Source: Cyrtodaria siliqua (taxonomy: Eukaryota > Mollusca > Bivalvia > Adapedonta > Hiatellidae). From it: 64,000 nt of DNA. Numbering within the stretch: the first letter of the stretch is position 1; each line of letters opens with the position of its first letter. The DNA lies in assembly GCA_037043455.1 (NCBI GenBank), contig JAWPHD010005070.1:62001-126000 (forward strand). The letters run 5' to 3'. Below are positions 57,506 through 64,000 of the stretch, piece by piece. The translations under genes were made by a program, and so were the position numbers. The notes below the pieces were generated by a model. The model saw only the letters and a list, made by a program, of their open reading frames with translations. It had not been told where the DNA came from and made no database searches.

Positions 57506-58170
57506 TAATCATGTATGTACATCTGTATTTTTGCCGTCAAACATTATCGGGGTGAGACACGTCATACAATTTATTTGCGTCTATTACATGTATTTGGAGA
57601 TATGTATGCGTATTTATTTGAGATTGAAGCTATGATTTTGCAACTGACATAGCAAATACTAAGTTTGATTTATTTTTAATTGATTATAAAAAAAATAGAG
57701 ATATAACTCTATTTCCCTATTTGAATTTTTACTTTTAAAATGAGGGATTGCGAGGTGGGGGATGGGGGGCGGGCGGCTGGTGAGACTAACACACCGATGA
57801 TTTGACAGAAATTAACTCCTGTTTGAAAGGAATGAGCTGTTCCATCCAAAATATTCGCACTACCACCACCCCACCCCCCACCCTCTGGATTTAGACCCCG
57901 CACATAAAATGTCAACAAAATACCCTTTAAACTTTTTTTCTTCAAAACATATCCTCCAACAAACCTACCCTGAAACGAGAGTTTATTCAAACCTCGAACC
58001 ACTAGAAAATCTACAAATACCCCCATGGATATTTTTATATAAAACAAAATCTCTGAAATTTCGGAAATACCTCCCTGGACCTTTTTCCTTTACCGCTATC
58101 CAACACACCTCAAAAATCCCTACCAGCCGACCTCATTACCTCGTTTACCCTAAAAATCACCTCCTATAGA
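57506..58170. other. Unassigned, C-rich stretch included
   Basis: 57740-57900 contains G- and C-rich low-complexity sequence; no gene supported. Confidence 0.45.
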
Positions 58171-58189
58171 TATACTTTTATACTTCTCA

Positions 58190-58565
58190 AAAATGACAAT
58201 TTTAAATCTGATTTGTATCTACCTTAGAGCTATGATTTTAATGTCTCTAGTACATTTTTTAATTTTAATGTCTCTTGTACATTCTTTAATTCTAATGTCT
58301 CTTATACATTAATATCATATACTAGATCTTAAGATCAATATCCATATATATATTAATATTTATGATAACTTCTGCTACAATAGTTTTAAATGAGCTTAGG
58401 CTAATTGTGCGTATGTTGCTACATTGTTTAATCTCTATGCTTTCTTACTGTAACTGCTTTTTATGTATTTATTTATATGTGTACTTCCGTTATTCATGTC
58501 GGTTCAAAATTTTATTAATATAAGTTTTGCCCCGACTTTAAATAAAATGTACTTGAGTTGACTTG
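58190..58565 (+). mobile_element. Probable LINE 3' end with (TTGAC)n tail
   Basis: Three ~30-bp repeats of 'ttttaatgtctct(a/t)gtacattcttt' are followed by a pyrimidine-rich 3'UTR-like sequence, AATAAAATGTAC and the tail TTGAGTTGACTTGACTTG. The tail-plus-AATAAA arrangement suggests a non-LTR end, but no coding sequence is attached. Confidence 0.4.
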
Positions 58566-58650
58566 ACTTGCATGATCATATCACCAAACTGTTATGTTAT
58601 ATAACTCGTGATTCATATCAAACTGTAATGTTAATTTATATAACTTATTA
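58566..58650. repeat. Satellite units (33/36-bp family), about two
   Basis: CATGATCATATCACCAAACT, GTTATGTTATATAACTCGTG and TCATATCAAACTGTAATG: an isolated outlier of the 38.7-49.7 kb satellite. Confidence 0.85.
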
Positions 58651-58869
58651 TTACATGTGTTACTATGTATAAGTAACAAAAACGGCCTGTATTTCGTGTA
58701 ATACAGGCATTGTCTCTGCGGTCATTTTAGATAAGCGTGTGAAACGGCGGGCCAAAAATCCAAATCCTGAGGGGGCCAAAAAAAAAAATAAAGCGGCCCC
58801 AAAAATTCATAATTAAATCTAGACTACGTTACATACATTTAGCATTAAATTATAGATTATTTTTTTAAT

Positions 58870-59800
58870 AATCGACCATTACCCAGTCATAACATTAGTC
58901 ACAACATACACGTATCTAGGAATTGTATTTTTCTGCTAATGTCATGTTTGATATACAAAAGAGTTTTGAGAGCATATTTTAAATTAATGAAAAGTTTTAC
59001 TAATGATACTAGTGTAAAAACATTTATTCATATATTTGATCATACAATTAAACCCACTTTTGACATACGCAGGGGAAATATGGGGAACAGTTAACTTGAA
59101 TTCTAAATATGTAACACAAAATGATTATAATTTTAATATGTCATTTAAATATTTACAGTGTGACAACCTTCATTTAAAACCTTTGAAATATATTCTAGGA
59201 GTACACAAAAGATCAACTAATGGTGGCGGTTTTGGGTGTGGTCGCTATCCTTTGTACATTGATATATTAACTCAGTCTGTCAAATATTATTAAAGACTTA
59301 TTTCTTCATCTCCATCATCACTGTTATATTATGCGTTTAAAGAATCATAAGAAGGGTTAAAAAGAGTTGGGTTTCAAGCATATATTTCGTTTTAGAGAAA
59401 ATGAATATAAATCATAACCAAATTCAGTCTAGTCAATTTACTTCACCATTTAAGTCAAACCTTACTGTTAAATATAAAAATGATTGGACCACTTAGAATT
59501 AATTCATATAAAATAGAACACAATGGTAAGTTACGGACAAACGCAACATTTAAAAACTCTTTGAATTTTGAAGCAGCATTCCAGACCCAAAAGTAAGATC
59601 TTGTTTTACCAAGTTAAGAATAAGTGCCCACAAAGTTAGAAATTGAGGCTGGTAGATAAGAAACATTAGTGAAACTGAAAGAGTATGCGGATTGTGTAGT
59701 TTAAACCAGGTAGAAAAATGAGGAACACTTTTTATGAGTTGTGCTTTTTTTGAACTGGATAGACACACTTTCTTAATCAAATGTCTTCATATAGTAAGTA
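58870..59800 (+). pseudogene. LINE reverse transcriptase C-terminal fragment (another family)
   Basis: The + translation, with several frame changes, gives TYLGIVF, SFESIFKLMKS, PLLTYAGEIWG, LHLKPLKYILGVHKRSTN, GRYPLYIDI, ISAHKVRN and MSCAFFELDRH. This is the known C-terminal order of many invertebrate non-LTR polymerases (thumb region, then a Cys/His-type tail). Decayed. Confidence 0.75.
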
Positions 59801-60380
59801 GTTTAATAATCTATCCGCAAATATTAAAAAAGAGTAAGATAATGAGACCTTTGGAAACGGCCGAGCACGACACATACGAAATATTGCAGTCTCGGTTTGA
59901 TTGAGACTGTTCATGAGGCGCTAGTGAAATTATGCTAGCTACCGCCTCACGCCCTCTAGCCCCGGGTTGAGCAGAACTCAGTATTCATAAAATCAATAGT
60001 ACATTTATATGGCGATTGGACATGGAGTTTACTACTTCCCCTTGTCGTACGGCGTATGGTCCCAGTATCTAATAAAATTAAATGCCCCGAAGAAGTTTAT
60101 ATTCTAGCTAAGTAAGGAAGATGATGATGTCTTAAATATAACTGCTACTTTTATATACAACAATTATTTTAAACTTTTTGAGCTTTTAAAGCAAAGTTCA
60201 TCAGCAAATTAAATACTAGAGTGTGCTAACTTATTATTAATAAAGAATACATATTGTTTGAGAATGTTTAAATTGTTTTATAGATATATCTTGCTGTCTT
60301 CAGTTAATTGTGTTTCACAAATCAGAATCAAGTCTTAGAACTTTATGTTATTGTTAATTGTTAATCTCTTTGTTTTGATA
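59801..60380. other. Intergenic, no gene seen
   Basis: No recognisable feature. Confidence 0.45.
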
Positions 60381-60382
60381 AT

Positions 60383-60535
60383 TATATAGAGTTTAATTAA
60401 CATTGTTGTTGTGATACGGAGAAAATAATTCCCGAGTGAGAAATATTCTTGCGATATAGAAACGAGTGCGCTTCGCACGAGGTAATTATTTCCCCTATCA
60501 TGACAACAATGTTAATTAAACTATGTATTATATAT
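60383..60535. repeat. Foldback palindrome
   Basis: Arms AGTTTAATTAACATTGTTGT and its inverse, with imperfect inner arms (GAGAAAATAATTCCCGAG / CGAGGTAATTATTTCC) around a GTGCGCTTCGCAC core. Confidence 0.85.
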
Positions 60536-60839
60536 TATGTGATGAATTTATTTCCAATCGTCTTTTGACACATGTATTCCTTCTTATGTCACTCCTTTGG
60601 CGACAGCGTGGAGAAATACATAAATATCGTGACGTCACTCACGCTGTATGATGTCACAATATTGCTGCACAGGCACAGGCTGGAACCGTCCTGTAGACGC
60701 TGATGGCTGATGTTCAGGGGGCATTTCCAGCATTTTTTGGTTGCATAGGCATTTCCACAAGCGGTTATAGTGGGAGTGGGGGGAGGGGGTGGCGCGCCGG
60801 GTGCATTCCGGATCATACATGTATGTCCATGTTACTGTA

Positions 60840-61635
60840 GATACAATATCAAACAATTTCGATACTCGCCCTCAGTATAAAAAAAGTTTCTCGCTGGCTT
60901 CGCTCGCTCGATGCATAATGGCTAATGAGTGGTTTAATTAACACATCGTTAAATCCTTTTATTTGAAAACGGACATGTTTACCCTCCGTTTTATGAGGCT
61001 AGAAACGGACCCGAAAATTGACCAAAATCTTTCGCACCCCCATCAAACAATTTCAATGCACGCCCTCAGTATAAAAAAAATTCTCGCTCGCTCGACGCAT
61101 AATGGCTAATGAGTGGTTTAATTAACACATTGTTTAATCCTTTTATTTGAAAACGGACATTTTTACCCTATCAATGCGCTACCGCAACCGTTTTATGAGG
61201 CTAGAAACGGACCCGAAAATTGACCAAAATCTTTCGCCCCCCCTTCAAACAATTTCAATGCACGCCCTCAGTATAAAAAAAATTCTCGCTCGCTCGACGC
61301 ATAATGGCTTATGAGTGGTTTAATTAACACATTGTTAAATCCTTTTATTTGAAAACGGACATTTTTACCCTATCAATGCACTACCGCAAACGTTTTATGA
61401 GGCTAGAAATGGACCCGAAAATTGACCAAAATATTACGCCCCCCCCCCCCCCTTCAAACAATTTCGATGCCATGAGTGGCTTAATTAACACATTATTAAG
61501 TCCTTTTATTTGAAAACGGAATTTTTTACCCTATTAATGCAATACCGCAACCGTTTTAAGAGGCTAGAAACGGACCCGAATATTGACCGAAATCTTACGC
61601 CCCCATTAAGCTGAAATCCTGGATCCGCCCCTAGA
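60840..61635. repeat. ~197-bp tandem repeat, four units, with transposon-like end
   Basis: Units share 'caaacaatttc(a/g)atgcacgccctc', TTCTCGCTCGCTCGACGCAT, GAGTGGTTTAATTAACAC and GGACCCGAAAATTGACCAAA. The block ends CTGGATCCGCCCCTAG, like known terminal inverted repeats of the CAGGGGCGGATCCAG type, but no matching left end is seen. Confidence 0.8.
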
Positions 61636-62305
61636 ATCCTGTTGAGTAAACTGATTTTTGCATTTATTTTGCACTTAGTAATGGGTTTTAAACTAGTCTA
61701 TTTTCACGGCTACCATTATATAACGACGTTTTTCATTGGACTAGAGGTCGAGCACGTCTTAACGAACCAAATGAATGAAAAAGGACCGCATGAAAACGTG
61801 AATGATCGAGGCGGACGTACATTTTCTGGTAAGAAATTGCAACATTGTCTAAATAGATGTAAATGGAGAAATATTCTTGTTTATAACCTTCAGAACTTGC
61901 AACATTCGACTAAATATGTTCTATATTGAGAAATAGTATTTTTCATTGCAACATTGACAGCATGTATTTCTAGATACATTCTTTTTCATTCCCTTCAGAA
62001 CCGGCAACATTGAACGTGTCCAGATTTTAAATAAAGACAAAAATACATAATTCATCAACACGATCTCTGTCCACATTTCTAAAAACGTGATATTTTACCC
62101 CCCAAAAGAATACCATGCCCCTTTACTATATATTTGGCCCAAAAGGAAACCCTTTCCCCGGAATATACCTTCTTAAGTGAGAGGACACGTTGCCTTATAG
62201 AGCCGTGTCCACTTGAAAAAAAGACACTTTTATTAGGAAAAAACATACTTAAAGGACCGTGTCCACATTTTGGAAAACACACTTTTCTTAAGAAAAACAT
62301 GCTTT
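61636..62305. other. Unassigned intergenic
   Basis: A 95-codon frame (61642-61929) shows no family resemblance. 62070-62300 holds loose repeats of 'gtgtccacattt'. Confidence 0.4.
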
Positions 62306-64000
62306 TTAGCTCACCTGAGCCGAAGGCTCAAAGGTTAGCTATTGGGATCACTCTTCGTCCGTCGTCCGTCGTCGTCCGTCCGTCGTTAACTTTTGCTTCA
62401 AACGACTTCGCCTCAGAAACCGCGTGGCCAATTTTGACCAAACTTCACATGGATGAACCTTAGGTAAATGCTTTTTAGATTTGTTAAAATTAGGTCAGCG
62501 CGACATCCAAGATGGCCACCATTACCATATATAGTCGAAACCTTAAAAAATCTTCTTCTCAAGAACAGCTGGACAGATTTCAACAGTTTTTCTTTTAAAA
62601 TGATCGCCAACGCATAGACTATCAAGTTTGTTCAAATAAGGTCCCTGGGATCGAAAATGGCTATGCCCCGGGGGTCCAAAGTTTGTATATTGAAATTTTG
62701 CATGTTTTTCATATAGACATATAGGAAAAAACTTTAAAAAATCTTCTTCTCTGAAACCACAAGGCACAGAGGTCTCATGTATTACATGTAGCATCAGCTT
62801 ATGGTCCTCTACTAAGTTTGTTCAAATGGTGACTCTGGGGTCATATTTGTCCCCGCCCCGGGGGTCACAGTTTTACATAGACTTATATATATATATATTT
62901 TTTTAAAAATCTTCTTCTCGGAAACTACAAGAGCCAGAGGTTTGATATTTTGCATTTACTATAAGCTTATGGTCCTTTACCAATTTTGTTCAAATGGTTA
63001 ACCTCGGGTCACATTTGGCCCCGCCCCAAGGGTCACATGTTTTACATAGACATGTAAAGGGGAAAACTTAAAAAATCTTCTTCTCTAAAACTGCTAGAGC
63101 CAGAGGTTTAATATTTTGCATTTGCTTGTGGTCCTCTACCAAGTTTGTTCAAATGGTGACCCAGGGGTCACATTTGGCCCCGCCCCGGGGGTCACAGTTT
63201 TACATAGGCTTTTATAGGGAAAAACTGAAACAAATCTTCTTCTCTGGAACCACATGGCACGGAGCTCTCATGTATTACATGTAGCATCAGCTTATGGTCC
63301 TCTACTTAGTTTGTTCAAATGGTGACCCTGGGGTCAAATTTGTCACCGTCCCCGTGTGTCACAGTTTTAAATAGACTTATATAGGGGAAAAAAAAATCTT
63401 CTCGGAAACTACAAGAGCCAGAGGTTTGATATTTTGCATTTAATATAAGCTTATGGTCCTTTACCAAGTTTGTTCAAATGGTGACCCTCGGGTCACATTT
63501 GGCCCCGCCCAAGGGTCACATGTTTTACATAGAGATGTATAGGGAAAAACTTAAAAAATCTTCTTCTCTGGAACTGCAAGAGCCAGAGGTTTAATATTTT
63601 GCATTTGCTATAAGCTTATGGTCCTCTACCAAGTTTGTTCAAGTGGTGACCCTGGTGTCAAACTTGGCCGCGCCCCAGGGGTCACAGTTTTATATAGACA
63701 TATATATAGGAAAAAAACAATCTTCTCTGAAACTGCAAGAGCCAGAGGTTCAATATTTTGCATTTAGTATAAGCTTATGGTCCTCTACCAAGTTTGTTCA
63801 AATGGTGACCCTGGGGTAAAATTTGACCCCATTCCGAGGGTCACAGTTTTACATAGACGTATATAGGAAACACATTAAAGTCTTCTTCTCTGGAACTACA
63901 AGAGCCAGAGGTTTAATATTTTGCATTTACTATACTCTTATGGTCCTTTACCAAGTTTGCTTAAATGGTGACCCTGGATTCACATTTGACCCCGCCCTAG
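62306..64000. repeat. Dispersed element with ~165-bp tandem units, runs off right edge
   Basis: It begins TTTTAGCTCACCTGAGCCGA with inverted GCTCAGGTGAGC-type symmetry and then a (CCGTCGT)n stretch. At least eight units follow, each with AATCTTCTTCTC, AGAGCCAGAGGTTTAATATT, TGGTCCTCTACCAAG, TTGTTCAAATGGTGACCC and GGCCCCGCCCC. No coding potential. The right end is outside the window. Confidence 0.85.

Noticed and set aside
61642..61929. 95-codon frame with hydrophobic N-terminus
   Set aside because: No domain, no conserved neighbours and no splice evidence; consistent with chance in AT-rich DNA.
62306..64000. Several short minus-strand frames across the dispersed repeat
   Set aside because: They follow the ~165-bp repeat period and have no coding features.

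Overview
The window is eukaryotic, AT-rich and dominated by transposable elements. It contains LINE-type non-LTR retrotransposons, tRNA-derived SINEs, MITEs and many minisatellites. One split gene with consensus splice sites is present, and there is no operon structure. Dispersed blocks of the type 'AGCTCACCTGAGC...', 'GTCCGTCCGTC...' and CCTTGACC-bearing units of about 165 bp suggest a marine invertebrate, most likely a bivalve mollusc. That assignment is inference; no taxon-specific gene was identified.

Layout. 1-5.57 kb: CR1-like LINE (copy 1, +) with ORF1 (PHD finger, SGNH esterase, two zinc knuckles) and ORF2 (endonuclease, reverse transcriptase), ending in (ATT)n. 6.45-16.87 kb: nested insertions. 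A TTAA-flanked MITE is split by a minus-strand CR1-like LINE (copy 3). That LINE is interrupted by a second TTAA MITE, by a tandem-unit element that itself contains another element, and by an unidentified insertion. 17.2-19.6 kb: three tandem dispersed repeat families. 19.6-21 kb: remnant of another LINE (-). 23.5-27.6 kb: minisatellites, including a GC-rich ~230-bp array. 27.8-38.7 kb: a minus-strand protein-coding gene, four exons visible with matching phases. 38.8-49.7 kb: 33-bp and 36-bp satellite arrays, interrupted by SINEs, a 286-bp MITE and a 5'-truncated insert of the copy-1 LINE. 49.7-55.3 kb: a LINE fragment and then CR1-like LINE copy 2, which is nearly intact. 55.3-64 kb: a second tandem-unit element, LINE remnants, a foldback palindrome and two tandem dispersed repeats, one running off the right edge.

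The most interesting observation concerns the three CR1-like LINEs. In all three, ORF1 ends in TAG followed by GAA, and ORF2 continues in the same frame with no conserved start codon. The codons after the stop encode a conserved Cys cluster. This suggests gag-pol-like stop-codon readthrough as the way these LINEs make ORF2. The second main result is a gene coding for a Ser/Lys/Thr-rich basic protein, reconstructed from splice signals across about 11 kb of repeat-filled introns.
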